Positions 34,227-43,443 of a stretch of DNA of 48,016 nt are shown one piece after another (position 1 is the stretch's first letter; each line of letters begins with the position of its first letter). The position numbers and the translations under genes were made by a program. Source of the stretch: Phycisphaeraceae bacterium (lineage in GTDB: Bacteria; Planctomycetota; Phycisphaerae; Phycisphaerales; Phycisphaeraceae); contig JADLAP010000056.1 of NCBI GenBank assembly GCA_020848195.1, forward strand, positions 1 to 48,016, given 5' to 3'. The notes under the pieces were generated by a model. The model was not told the origin of the DNA. It did not search any database and saw only the letters and a program-made list of their open reading frames with translations.

Positions 34227-35687
34227 TCACCACACGAACGTCAACTCCGCCCGCAGGAACGTCGCCGTCGCCTGGCGGGTCGAGCCATAATAATCCCCCG
34301 GCACAAAGCATTCCGCCAGCAGATGGCCCAGCATATGGTCGTTGAACTTGTGCCGCAGGCAGGATGTGACCAGATGGCCCTTGACCATGCCGTTGTCGCT
34401 GAAGCCGGCCACGCCGCGACGGCTGTTGTTGTCGGCGAACAGGATGTTGTAATCGTTGGCCCAGCTCATCCCCTTGGTGATGTCGAACGTCAGGCCCGTG
34501 CCCAGGCGGTGGAAGTTGGTCGTCTCGCCGATGCGATTCTCCATCGCGTCGGTGTAGATGAACAGTTCGGAGAACTGAGGCCAGCGTCCCCACAGCGGAT
34601 CGAACTCCTCCGACTTGCCGGTCGTGGGGTTGTCGCCGCCGCGGTATTCGTAATTCACGCGCCACTGCGTCTTGCGGGCGTCCTTGAAGTCGTAGCTGAG
34701 CCGGCTGTTCACGCCGCCGGCAAGCAGATCGGCGTCATTCTTGCGCCCGAACTGCCCAGCGCCTTCGGCCCGCCATGTCCAATGATCGTTGAACGCATGC
34801 ACGAACCGACCGCCGAGCGTGTAAAGGTCGCCGTTGTCGCCCGGCGAATTGAATCGTGAACCGCCCGCATCACGCACCACGCCCGGAGCTGCCTCCATGT
34901 GCTTGTACATGCCGTAGACGTTCAACTCCGTGCTGTCGATCGACTTGTTCGTCAGATATGCGATGACGCCCCGCTCGTCCTGCTCGATGTTGTCCTCTTC
35001 CAGATCGTTCAACGGCTGGATCAGCCGGTCGTCCGCGCTGCCCTGGTCGATGTAGATCAGTTCCAGATCAGTTTTGTCGGTGTCGAAATGCACCGTCGAA
35101 CGCACCGCGTCGAAGAACAGCGTCCGACTGCCGTCCAGCGGCGTGCCGTCCATCACCAGCCAGCCGTCGCCGAGCTTCATGTCCTGCCGGCCGGCAACGA
35201 CCGTCACGGGCAGATTCTCCGGACGATCGAGCTTGACGTTGAGCTGATCGAACATCACCGTGCCGCCGTACCAGTCGTCGAATATCTCCGGCTGGCCGTA
35301 CCAGCGGCTTTCCCAGCAGAGCCGGATGTTCACTTCCACGTGTTCCATCGGCTTGATCGCGTTCCACCAGCGGGCGCGGTAACGGTGGAAATATCGCTCC
35401 GCCGTGGGGCTGTCCGCGCCCAGGTGAATGGCGTCCTTAAGATAGACCGTTCGCAGGCGCAGGTCCGCGCCCCACTTCCAGCCCTCGATCGGCTCCTTGG
35501 TGGATTTGATCCAGTCCTGCCAGCTTTTCTGGGCGGATTCCAATGCCGGTTCGCCCGCGGGGGCAGGCTGCTTCACCGCGGCTTCCTCGGCGCGCAGCGT
35601 TCCGCCTCCCATCAGCAGCGATACCGCTCCAAACCCCGAAAGAATCCACCAGATGAACAGCACACGACGAAATGAGATGTGTTGCAT
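34227..35687 (-). CDS. Outer-membrane porin of the alginate-export (AlgE-like) type
   Basis: It encodes 486 residues from the ATG at 35687. A signal peptide (FIWWILSGFGAVSLLMGGG, cleavage near RAEEA) precedes alternating amphipathic beta strands typical of a barrel, e.g. GWKWGADLRLRTVYLKDAI, VTVVAGRQDMKLGDG and TQWRVNYEYRGGD. The sequence ends with an aromatic residue (LTFVW), the outer-membrane sorting signal. The family includes alginate export porins, but here the direction of transport is unknown. It is followed 46 bp later by the small accessory protein and symporter genes. Confidence 0.82.
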   Translation of the reverse strand: MQHISFRRVLFIWWILSGFGAVSLLMGGGTLRAEEAAVKQPAPAGEPALESAQKSWQDWIKSTKEPIEGWKWGADLRLRTVYLKDAIHLGADSPTAERYFHRYRARWWNAIKPMEHVEVNIRLCWESRWYGQPEIFDDWYGGTVMFDQLNVKLDRPENLPVTVVAGRQDMKLGDGWLVMDGTPLDGSRTLFFDAVRSTVHFDTDKTDLELIYIDQGSADDRLIQPLNDLEEDNIEQDERGVIAYLTNKSIDSTELNVYGMYKHMEAAPGVVRDAGGSRFNSPGDNGDLYTLGGRFVHAFNDHWTWRAEGAGQFGRKNDADLLAGGVNSRLSYDFKDARKTQWRVNYEYRGGDNPTTGKSEEFDPLWGRWPQFSELFIYTDAMENRIGETTNFHRLGTGLTFDITKGMSWANDYNILFADNNSRRGVAGFSDNGMVKGHLVTSCLRHKFNDHMLGHLLAECFVPGDYYGSTRQATATFLRAELTFVW

Positions 35688-35783
35688 GGCGATAAAATAC
35701 AATCAAGTCTTAATAGTGCAAATCCAGTCTCCTCATCGCTGCCTGAACCAATCTGTCATAGCTGCCGCTCCAGTCTGTCATAG

Positions 35784-35803
35784 CTGCGGCTTCTTAGCCG
35801 CAG
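35784..35803. repeat. Perfect hairpin CTGCGGCT-TCTT-AGCCGCAG
   Basis: An 8-bp perfect stem with a four-base loop in the space between the porin start and the oxidoreductase terminator. Just upstream, TCTGTCATAGCTGC occurs twice, about 22 bp apart, partly overlapping the hairpin. Confidence 0.55.
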
Positions 35804-35815
35804 GCTTCGCGTACA

Positions 35816-35851
35816 TCAACAAAAACGCCCGCGTTCATCGAACGCGGGCGT
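35816..35851 (-). terminator. Intrinsic terminator of the Gfo/Idh gene
   Basis: On the minus strand a perfect 12-bp stem, ACGCCCGCGTTC with loop GAT, is followed directly by TTTTTGTT. It starts 33 bp after the stop of the gene at 35884. It is the clearest terminator in the window. Confidence 0.9.
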
Positions 35852-35883
35852 CATGAACTGTTGGGAAAGATCAGCGTTGCGAC

Positions 35884-37227
35884 TCAGATCATCTCGTGCA
35901 GATGCTTGTGATCGGGCAGTTGGGGGCAGAGGTCCTTGATCTGGACGGGCAATCCGGTGCGGAAACTCTGGTTGGCGGCGATGCCGATGAGGATGGACGA
36001 GGCGCCCTGCTCGTGCCCGGCGTTGCGGCCATCGACTTCAGGCCTGGGATTGGGGCTGAAGATTTGCTCCTGGATCAGCGGGTCGCCGCCGCCGTGGCTG
36101 CCCTCGGCCTTGGGAATCTCCACCTGATACGCCCGGCCGAACATCGGATGCACCACGACCTGCGATTCCCACTTCATCTCGTGGGCCAGATCGGCGTTGT
36201 CCGCGCCGGTGATGATGTGGGACGCATGGGCCTCGGTGATTTCCAGCCGGCCCTTCGTGCCGTTGAACACGCAGTAGAACCCTTCACGCGGCAGGTAGGC
36301 GTTCAGCGAGTAGTTGAGCACCACGCCCGTGCGGTACTTCACCAGCACGCTCATGGTGTCCTCGATGCTGATCGGCTCGCCGAAGACGTTGCGGTCGCGG
36401 ATGTAGCCGTCGTACTTTTCGCAATCGAGGTAGAGCTTGCGAAGACCTTCATCGCTGTCGAGTTTGAGGGCGAACGGATCGTTGCCGGTGTCGGAGCCGG
36501 TGTATCGGGAATAGTTCACATGCTCGCCGCGTTTGGCTCCGTTTTCCTTGCCGTAGAACGCCAGGCGACCGAAGCCGAAGACCGTCTGGGGCACGGCGTC
36601 GATCCACCAGTTGACCAGATCGAAATGGTGCGTGGACTTGTGCACCATCAGCCCGCCGGACTTGTCCTTCTCGCGGTGCCAGCGACGGAAGTAGTCCGCG
36701 CCGTGGCTGGTGTTCAGCAGATATTCCATGTCCACGTGAATCAGATCGCCGATGATGCCCTGTCGCAGCAGCCGGTAGACGAGTGTCGGAGCCGGGGCCC
36801 AGCGATAATTGAAGGACACGCGGCATTTGCGGCCGGTCTTCTTGATCGCGTCGAAAATCGCCCGGCACTTGGCGTCGTCGGTCGTCATGGGCTTTTCCGT
36901 GACGACGTCGCAGCCCAGTTCCATGGCGCGGATGATGTACTGGTGGTGATAGGCGTCCACCGTGCAGACGGCGACGATGTCGGGCCGGGTCTCCTGGATC
37001 ATCTTGTCGAAGTCGGCGGCAAGGTAGGCGGGGATGTCGCCGTAGCCCCATTCTTCCCGGGCGCGTTTCTGGTAATACGCGATCCGGCCGGCGTTGACGT
37101 CGCAGAGGCCGACGACCTCGCAATGGTCGCGGAAGGTGGTGCAGGCCGGTTCGATGAACATGGGAAGCCGACCTCCGGCGCCGACCATGGCGTACCTGAC
37201 TTTCGCGTTAGCTTTGACGATTGACAT
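35884..37227 (-). CDS. Gfo/Idh/MocA family oxidoreductase
   Basis: It encodes 447 residues from the ATG at 37227, which has GAGGAAA upstream. The Rossmann fold starts with VRYAMVGAGGRLPMFI; the catalytic VVTEKPMTTDDAKC is in the usual place (about 110), and HHFDLVNWWIDAVPQTVFGF lies in the C-terminal domain. The protein resembles the cytoplasmic planctomycete-type sugar oxidoreductases of 400-450 residues. No signal sequence is seen. It is closed by the terminator at 35816-35851 and transcribed from the side of the tRNA gene. Confidence 0.92.
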   Translation of the reverse strand: MSIVKANAKVRYAMVGAGGRLPMFIEPACTTFRDHCEVVGLCDVNAGRIAYYQKRAREEWGYGDIPAYLAADFDKMIQETRPDIVAVCTVDAYHHQYIIRAMELGCDVVTEKPMTTDDAKCRAIFDAIKKTGRKCRVSFNYRWAPAPTLVYRLLRQGIIGDLIHVDMEYLLNTSHGADYFRRWHREKDKSGGLMVHKSTHHFDLVNWWIDAVPQTVFGFGRLAFYGKENGAKRGEHVNYSRYTGSDTGNDPFALKLDSDEGLRKLYLDCEKYDGYIRDRNVFGEPISIEDTMSVLVKYRTGVVLNYSLNAYLPREGFYCVFNGTKGRLEITEAHASHIITGADNADLAHEMKWESQVVVHPMFGRAYQVEIPKAEGSHGGGDPLIQEQIFSPNPRPEVDGRNAGHEQGASSILIGIAANQSFRTGLPVQIKDLCPQLPDHKHLHEMI

Positions 37228-37375
37228 ACTGATTTTTCCTCGATGGTCGCTGGATTGCATCCAGGTTGACCGAAAAGCCCGTGGCGGCGCGGCATGTGGC
37301 GTTCGCGTCGTACGGAAGGGAAAAGCCAAACGGCATGGAAGTCGACCCGGATGGATCGTCTCACATGCCGCCCAA

Positions 37376-37448
37376 TGCCGACGACAGGACTCGAACCTGT
37401 AACCTAGGGCTTATGAATCCCTCGCTCTGCCAGTTGAGCTACGTCGGC
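37376..37448 (-). tRNA. tRNA with CAT anticodon (elongator Met or Ile2)
   Basis: The 73-nt cloverleaf is complete without an encoded CCA. Acceptor GCCGACG pairs with CGTCGGC, discriminator A. D arm GCTC-AACTGGCA-GAGC, anticodon arm AGGGA-TTCATAA-GCCCT, T arm ACAGG-TTCGAGT-CCTGT. The anticodon CAT fits methionine or lysidine-modified isoleucine. The first acceptor pair is G-C, not the mismatch of initiator tRNA. The base of the anticodon stem next to the loop (A31-G39) is mismatched. A candidate promoter is at 37484-37511. Confidence 0.93.
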
Positions 37449-37483
37449 ATGTACCCCCTCAGGGTGGGGTCGCAAGGTGTAGT

Positions 37484-37511
37484 AGCATACCAGCGTCGTC
37501 GCGTGTGACAA
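37484..37511 (-). promoter_or_regulatory. Candidate promoter of the tRNA gene
   Basis: On the minus strand TTGTCA (37506-37511), a 16-bp spacer and TATGCT (37484-37489). The predicted transcript would start about 29 nt before the tRNA. The -35 matches five of six and the -10 four of six bases. Confidence 0.5.
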
Positions 37512-37532
37512 GCGACCTGCCGGCTGAAATGG

Positions 37533-37649
37533 AATGACCGAATGCCCAAATCCGAAGGACGAATGTCGGACGCGCGGACAGTTTGCCCGCGGCTGAAAAA
37601 GAACGTCGCACGACACCATTCGTCATTCGGATTTGGACATTCGGTCATT
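37533..37649. repeat. 117-bp inverted element containing the hairpin repeat, copy D
   Basis: The left arm (37533-37566, AATGACCGAATGCCCAAATC and onward) and the right arm (37617-37649, CATTCGTCATTCGGATTTGG and onward) are inverted copies of about 33 bp. The hairpin core GCGGACAGTTTGCCCGC lies at 37574-37590. It is the most complete member of the family with copies at 17761, 19814, 30601 and 41256. Confidence 0.8.
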
Positions 37650-37678
37650 TTCCCTGACATCACATCCGTGCGCGAAAA

Positions 37679-38296
<618 letters not shown>

Positions 38297-38367
38297 GACG
38301 ATTCCTTTCTGAAAACGGGGAAACGTAATGCGGCGGGAAGAGCCGCGACAGTTCGGAAGATTGACCA

Positions 38368-40176
38368 TCAGGGCGGGGACGCCTGTGCCAGCGCGTCCGC
38401 GATCATCGTAGGCGTGATGACCGTGGGCAGGACGATCGGATCATTGACGCGGACACCGTACACGACGTACAGCGGCACGCTGTTGCGGCCGAACCGCGCC
38501 AAGGCCGCCGTCACCGTTTCGTCCCGCGAGGTCCAGTCTGCCTTCAGCAAGGCGACCTTGTGCTTCGCCACCGCCTGCTTCACCGTATCCGTCGCCAGCA
38601 CCGTGTGCTCGTTGAACTTGCACGTCAGGCACCAGTCGGCGGTGAAGTCCACCAGCACGGTCCGGCCCTGTTTGCGCAGCAAATCCAGCTCGCCTTCGGT
38701 GTAGGACTGCCATGCGAGCGTCTGATCGGAAGCGAGCCATCTCGCGGCATTCAGCGGCGTCGCCACCGCCAGCAGCAGCAGCAGCAGCGCGACCACCGTG
38801 GCGCTGCGCCGCACGCCGGGCTTGCGATGCGGCTGGCCCCACTTGCCCAGCACCCACGCTGCCATCGACAGCAGCAACATGCCGATCAGCAGGAGCATCA
38901 TGCCGTGGATGCCCGCGACCTGCTGGCCGAAGACCCACGCCAGCCAGATCGCCGCGGCGAACATGGGAAACGACATCAGTTGCCGGAACGTGACCATCCA
39001 CGCCCCCGGCCTCGGCAACACGTTCAGCCACGCGGGAAACGCCGACAGCAGCACATAAGGCATCGCCATGCCGACGCCCAATGCGGTGAAGATCAGCAGT
39101 GTCTGCGCGATGGGTAATGTGAGAGCCGCCCCCACCGCCGGTCCCATCAGCGGCGCGGTGCAGGGCGTGGCGATCACCGTCGCCAGCACGCCGCTGAGCA
39201 GGCTCGCCGTCAGCCCGCCCTTGCCCTCGGCAGCGACCTGCGCCTTGCCCGCCAGCGTCATCAATCCCGCGCCGAACTCAAACACGCCCGCGAGGTTCAG
39301 CCCCACCGCCATCAGCAGCAGTGCCATCACCGCGACAAAGCCCGGCCTTTGAAGCTGAAAGCCCCAGCCCAACTGCTCCCCCCCGCCCCGCAGCGCCAGC
39401 AGCACCGCCGTGAGCAGCCAGAATGAAATCAGCACCCCGGCGGCGAACGCCAGACCATGCTGCAGAATCTTCCGGCGATCCTCGCCCGCCTGCTGCACGA
39501 AGCCGAGAATCTTGATCGACAGCACGGGAAACACGCAGGGCATCAGGTTCAGCATTGCCCCGCCGAGCAACGCGTACAGCAGCATCAATCCCAGCGATCG
39601 CGGCTGCTCCGCGATCGGCGACACTTGCGGAACCGAAGCAACCGCGGCGGCGAACAACGCCGCCCACCGCGCATCGGACGCCGCCGGCCCCGGCCCTGCC
39701 GGCAAGGTCAGACTCAACTCCGCGCTGCCCGGCACGCACTCCTCACGGCACATCAGCCAGACCGCCTCGGCGGCCAACGTGACCTTGTCGCCCTCGATCT
39801 TCGCCGGCGTCTGGATGTCCACCGGCAACACGATTTCACCTTCATAGACGTTGTTCACCAGCCCGCCTAACACGATCCGCTGCGCTTTGGGCCACAGAAT
39901 CGAACCGGCTGCGAACCCGACGGGCAGCTTCCAACGCAGTTCCGTCGGCATCCCCGAATCGCCGGGGTCCTGCGTGTACGTATGCCAGTGCGGATCATGT
40001 TTGATGCGCAAGCCCACGCGGAGCGGCTGCCCCGGCACGACCGCCTGTGTTTGGGCGATCAGTTCCACCTCCACATGGCCCACGCGCTTCGCCTGGGCGT
40101 GAGCGAGCGCTACGGGGCCAAACAACAGAAGCAGTGCGATCAACGAGACCCCGCGGAAGCATCGAGTACGACGCAT
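38368..40176 (-). CDS. DsbD-family protein-disulfide reductase
   Basis: The 602-residue inner-membrane protein passes electrons from cytoplasmic thioredoxin to the periplasm. Start at 40176 gives MRRTRCFRG and the signal core VSLIALLLLFGPVALAHA. The domains are: N-terminal DsbD-alpha/ScsB-like beta domain (about 30-180), a membrane domain with the redox cysteines in NLMPCVFPVLS and IATPCTAPLMGP (about 215-480), and a C-terminal thioredoxin domain with DFTADWCLTCKFNEHTVL (CxxC at about 530). The start codon and first nine residues are encoded by a palindromic repeat (40150-40189). It follows the PHP gene and precedes the redoxin. Confidence 0.9.
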   Translation of the reverse strand: MRRTRCFRGVSLIALLLLFGPVALAHAQAKRVGHVEVELIAQTQAVVPGQPLRVGLRIKHDPHWHTYTQDPGDSGMPTELRWKLPVGFAAGSILWPKAQRIVLGGLVNNVYEGEIVLPVDIQTPAKIEGDKVTLAAEAVWLMCREECVPGSAELSLTLPAGPGPAASDARWAALFAAAVASVPQVSPIAEQPRSLGLMLLYALLGGAMLNLMPCVFPVLSIKILGFVQQAGEDRRKILQHGLAFAAGVLISFWLLTAVLLALRGGGEQLGWGFQLQRPGFVAVMALLLMAVGLNLAGVFEFGAGLMTLAGKAQVAAEGKGGLTASLLSGVLATVIATPCTAPLMGPAVGAALTLPIAQTLLIFTALGVGMAMPYVLLSAFPAWLNVLPRPGAWMVTFRQLMSFPMFAAAIWLAWVFGQQVAGIHGMMLLLIGMLLLSMAAWVLGKWGQPHRKPGVRRSATVVALLLLLLAVATPLNAARWLASDQTLAWQSYTEGELDLLRKQGRTVLVDFTADWCLTCKFNEHTVLATDTVKQAVAKHKVALLKADWTSRDETVTAALARFGRNSVPLYVVYGVRVNDPIVLPTVITPTMIADALAQASPP

Positions 40177-40245
40177 CCGCGGGCTTTGGCGGTTGTCAAT
40201 CGTGAGCAAAGCCTGCGAATGCGTCGTACTCGATGCTTCCGTGGG
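40150..40245. repeat. Inverted pair of the 40-nt hairpin repeat
   Basis: Copy one at 40150-40189 and copy two at 40206-40245 are in opposite orientation, separated by 16 bp, so the pair can fold into a large hairpin with about 40-bp arms as well as two small ones. Copy one shares its ends with 7041-7080. It lies over the 5' end of the DsbD-type gene. Confidence 0.8.
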
Positions 40246-40323
40246 GATTTGCACGCCATCCAATTGTCGCTGGAGTTTGAGCATCGTGGTAGACAACTGC
40301 GGCTCCCGTGCGTCTATTCCCAC

Positions 40324-41199
40324 CTATGTACGCCGCCTGGCCTGAAAAAGTTGCTCGTACATGGCAAAAGGCACGCGTTGGCTGCCCAGATCGACAGGTT
40401 TGCGGGAGCCGTGGTAGTCGCTGCCGCCGCTGGTGAGCAGGCCGAGTTTCTGGGCCATCTGGGTGTATTGACGGACCAGGGCGGGCAGATGATCGCTGTG
40501 CAGCACCTCGACGGCGTCAAGGCCGAGGTCGCGCAGACGGGCGGTGAAGTATTCCAGTTCGTCGGGATCGGTCAGACCGAGTTGCACGGGATGGGCGAAA
40601 ACCGCCAGACCGCCGGCCTGATGGATGGCGTCGATGGCTTCCGTCGCCGGCAACCGGTCTCGCCGGACATACGCGGGCTTGCCCTGCGCGATGTACCGGG
40701 TAAAAGCGTCCTGAACGCTTTTGACGTAGCCCTTGCGGATCAGCACCTGCGCGATGTGAGGCCGGCCGATGATCTCCGTCCCCTGCTCCTTCGCCAGATC
40801 CAGCACCTCGCGGTAGTCGATGCTGACGCCCAGTTCCTGCAGCTTGGCAACGATGGCGGGATTGCGCGAATCGCGGGCCTCGCGCATGCGATGCTCGATC
40901 TGCTTGAGGCCCGGATCGTCGTGGCGGATGAACAGGCCAAGGATGTGCAGCGTACCGCGGCGTGGCGCGTCGTGCTCTTCGCCGGGCCGGACGCCGGGAT
41001 CGACGGAGAGTTCGATGCCGGGCACGAAGGCGATGCCCAGCGTCTCGCACGCCGCCTGGCACGCGGGAAGCCCGGCCGTGGTGTCGTGATCCGTCAGCGC
41101 GATCGCGCTCAGCCCCGCCGCCTTCGCCATGGCGGGCAACTCATCCGGCGTCACCGTCCCGTCCGACGCCGTGGAATGCATGTGCAGATCGCAAAACAT
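40324..41199 (-). CDS. PHP domain phosphoesterase (YciV/TrpH type)
   Basis: It encodes 291 residues. All PHP metal-site motifs are present in order: DLHMHSTASDG at the N-terminus, SAIALTDHDT, PGIELSVD, GRPHIAQVLI, AVFAHP, EVLHSDH and SGGSDYHG. The E. coli homologue (YciV, RNase AM) hydrolyses 5' nucleotides from RNA and 3',5'-bisphosphates. A similar role is likely. Transcribed toward the DsbD-type gene, with 147 bp between stop and next start, filled largely by the repeat pair. The divergent sulfotransferase-like gene begins 130 bp away. Confidence 0.92.
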   Translation of the reverse strand: MFCDLHMHSTASDGTVTPDELPAMAKAAGLSAIALTDHDTTAGLPACQAACETLGIAFVPGIELSVDPGVRPGEEHDAPRRGTLHILGLFIRHDDPGLKQIEHRMREARDSRNPAIVAKLQELGVSIDYREVLDLAKEQGTEIIGRPHIAQVLIRKGYVKSVQDAFTRYIAQGKPAYVRRDRLPATEAIDAIHQAGGLAVFAHPVQLGLTDPDELEYFTARLRDLGLDAVEVLHSDHLPALVRQYTQMAQKLGLLTSGGSDYHGSRKPVDLGSQRVPFAMYEQLFQARRRT

Positions 41200-41255
41200 G
41201 GTGGAACTATACCCGGCTTTCCGACGCGGTTCCCGACCTGTACTCCATCTCAGCC

Positions 41256-41272
41256 GCGGGCAAACTGCCCGC
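41256..41272. repeat. Hairpin repeat, copy E (inverted)
   Basis: GCGGGCAAACTGCCCGC, the reverse complement of the other cores. The flank GCGTCCGTCGTTCGTCAT repeats the arm next to the core in the other copies. It lies between divergent genes. Confidence 0.7.
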
Positions 41273-41329
41273 GCGTCCGTCGTTCGTCATTGCATTTCCG
41301 TCCCCCGTTCTGCCGATCTCTTCTTGACC

Positions 41330-42109
41330 ATGCACTTTTTCCTCTCCTATCCCAAGGCCGGGCGCACGTGGGTCCGGTTCATGCTCGACAGTTACGCCTG
41401 CAAACTCGCCGGCACGCCATTGAACAATGTTTTTGACGCCGAAAAGCAACTGGCATCGCATCTGCACGTGGAGTGGTCCCACCTCACAGCCGCGATGCTG
41501 TTCAAGCTGCACTACTGGCAGATGGGCTTCATCGACCCCAAGGCGTTCAAGGGCAAACGCGCGGTGCTGATGACCCGCAACATCTACGCCACCATGACCT
41601 CGGCCTACTTCCAGGCTGTCAACCGCGTGAAGGTGTTCGCCGGCACGCCCGCCGAGTTCATCCGCAGCCCGCAGTACGGCATCATCAAACTCGTCACGTT
41701 CTACAACCTCTGCCACCACCTGATGCCGGGCTTTTGCCACTGCCACGCGTTCACGTACGAGCAGCTCAAGGCCGACCCGACGGGCCGGTTCCGCGACGTG
41801 CTGACCGCGCTGGACATGCCGATGCGGGAGGAGCTTATCGAACAGGTGATCGCGGAAGGCTCGGCCGCGAACATGCGAGCCTTGTCCACCACCCCCGCCT
41901 ACGCCGGCACCCCGCTGGCGCCGTCCAACCCGGACGATCCGCAATCGCACAAGGTCCGCGCCAGCGCCGACGGTGAAAAACAAAGCATCTACAGCCCGGA
42001 CGACATGGCCTACATCCGCCGCGTCTGCGACGACCTGCTGGTCTGCCCGGATGAGCCTTGGCTGCAAGGCGCGCTCGACATGCCCGCGGCGAAGACGCCG
42101 CGGCTATGA
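41330..42109 (+). CDS. Sulfotransferase domain protein
   Basis: It encodes 259 residues. The 5' phosphosulfate-binding loop is the N-terminal FLSYPKAGRTWVRFMLDS, close to the family pattern S-Y-P-K-S-G. The 3' phosphate-binding region appears at about 80-95 in VLMTRNIYATMTSAYFQ, where R-x-x-x-x-x-x-x-S is expected. TYEQLKADPTGRFRDVL is the typical downstream segment. The acceptor is unknown; a carbohydrate or small molecule is likely. An ATG at 41330 directly precedes the conserved strand, so there is no N-terminal extension. purD follows 34 bp downstream. Confidence 0.85.
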   Translation: MHFFLSYPKAGRTWVRFMLDSYACKLAGTPLNNVFDAEKQLASHLHVEWSHLTAAMLFKLHYWQMGFIDPKAFKGKRAVLMTRNIYATMTSAYFQAVNRVKVFAGTPAEFIRSPQYGIIKLVTFYNLCHHLMPGFCHCHAFTYEQLKADPTGRFRDVLTALDMPMREELIEQVIAEGSAANMRALSTTPAYAGTPLAPSNPDDPQSHKVRASADGEKQSIYSPDDMAYIRRVCDDLLVCPDEPWLQGALDMPAAKTPRL

Positions 42110-42143
42110 CAGTTCCGCCGTTCTTCCGTACCATGTCGCGCCT

Positions 42144-43430
42144 ATGAACATCCTCATCCTCGGCAGCGGCGGGCGCGAACATGCGCTGGGTTGGAAGCTC
42201 AAGCAGAGCAAGCGGTGCGGCAAGCTGTTCTTCGGCCCCGGCAACGGCGGCACGGCATCCATCGGCGAAAACATCGCCATCGATCCGGAGACAGTCAACA
42301 CCAAACTCGTCGACCAGATCGACTACTTCTGCCGACATAACCAGGTGGAAATGGTCGTCATCGGCCCGGAAGACCCGCTGGCGCAGGGCCTGGCGGATCG
42401 GCTGGCTCAGCCGGGGCGGTACGTGTTCGGCCCCGTGAAAGCGGCGGCGAGACTGGAGGGCGACAAGGCATGGGCGAAACAGCTCATGCGGGCCGCCTCC
42501 GTGCCCACCGCCGAGGCCCGCGCGTTCAGCGACTACGACGCGGCGGTGACCTACATTGAAAGCCGGGAAACGTCGATGGTCGTCAAGGCTTCGGGCCTGG
42601 CCAAGGGCAAGGGCGTATCCGTCTGCGACAGCCCCGCCGAGGCGTTGGAAGCCGTCAAGCGGATCATGAAAGATCGCGAGTTCGGCGCGGCCGGCGACAC
42701 GGTGGTGATCGAGGAAAAGCTCCTGGGGCAGGAATTGTCCGTCCTCGCCCTCGTCGATGGCCGAAACATTTTCGTGCTCGATCCCGCGCAGGATCACAAG
42801 CAGGTCGGCGAAGGCGACAAAGGCCCGAACACCGGCGGCATGGGCGCGTACAGCCCCACGCCCCTGTGCGACGACGAACTGATGACCACGATCCAGCGCG
42901 AAGTGCTGGTTCCCGTGGTCGACGCGCTGCGGCGGGACGATGTGGTGTTTCAGGGCGTGTTGTACGCGGGCATGATGCTCACAACCGGCGGCCCACGGGT
43001 GCTGGAGTTCAACACGCGATTTGGCGATCCGGAAACGCAGGCGCTGATGATGCGACTTCGTGGCGATCTGCTGGAAATCATGATCGCCACATGCGAGGGC
43101 AGGCTGGACGAGGTTGATTTGTCGTGGGATCCACGCTGCTGCTGCTGCGTGGTGATGGCCAGCGGGGGGTATCCGGGAGCGTACGCGAAGGGCAAGCCGA
43201 TCGCGGGCCTGGACGAAGCAGCGAAGCTGGCGGATGTGCAGGTGTTCCACGCGGGAACGAAAGCGGACAAAGGACAGGTCTTGACCGCCGGAGGCCGGGT
43301 GCTCAACGTGTGCGCGTTGGGCAAGGATTTGCAGGAAGCCCAGCGGAAAGCCAACGCCGCGTGCGAGACCATCCATTTTGAAGGCGGATTCTACCGGCAC
43401 GACATCGGCTTCCGGGTGATGAAAGCCTGA
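42144..43430 (+). CDS. purD: Phosphoribosylamine-glycine ligase
   Basis: This purine-pathway enzyme joins 5-phosphoribosylamine and glycine with ATP. The 428-residue protein begins NILILGSGGREHALGWKL. The ATP-grasp core contains VVKASGLAKGKGV and VVIEEKLLGQELSVLALVDG, then AQDHKQVGEGDKGPNTGGMG, and the metal-site FNTRFGDPETQALM, all in order. A short run of four cysteines (RCCCCVVMASGGYPG) replaces the usual mixed residues at the start of the C-terminal domain, an oddity that does not disturb the frame. No other purine genes are adjacent. Confidence 0.96.
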   Translation: MNILILGSGGREHALGWKLKQSKRCGKLFFGPGNGGTASIGENIAIDPETVNTKLVDQIDYFCRHNQVEMVVIGPEDPLAQGLADRLAQPGRYVFGPVKAAARLEGDKAWAKQLMRAASVPTAEARAFSDYDAAVTYIESRETSMVVKASGLAKGKGVSVCDSPAEALEAVKRIMKDREFGAAGDTVVIEEKLLGQELSVLALVDGRNIFVLDPAQDHKQVGEGDKGPNTGGMGAYSPTPLCDDELMTTIQREVLVPVVDALRRDDVVFQGVLYAGMMLTTGGPRVLEFNTRFGDPETQALMMRLRGDLLEIMIATCEGRLDEVDLSWDPRCCCCVVMASGGYPGAYAKGKPIAGLDEAAKLADVQVFHAGTKADKGQVLTAGGRVLNVCALGKDLQEAQRKANAACETIHFEGGFYRHDIGFRVMKA

Positions 43431-43443
43431 AACGAGACCCACC

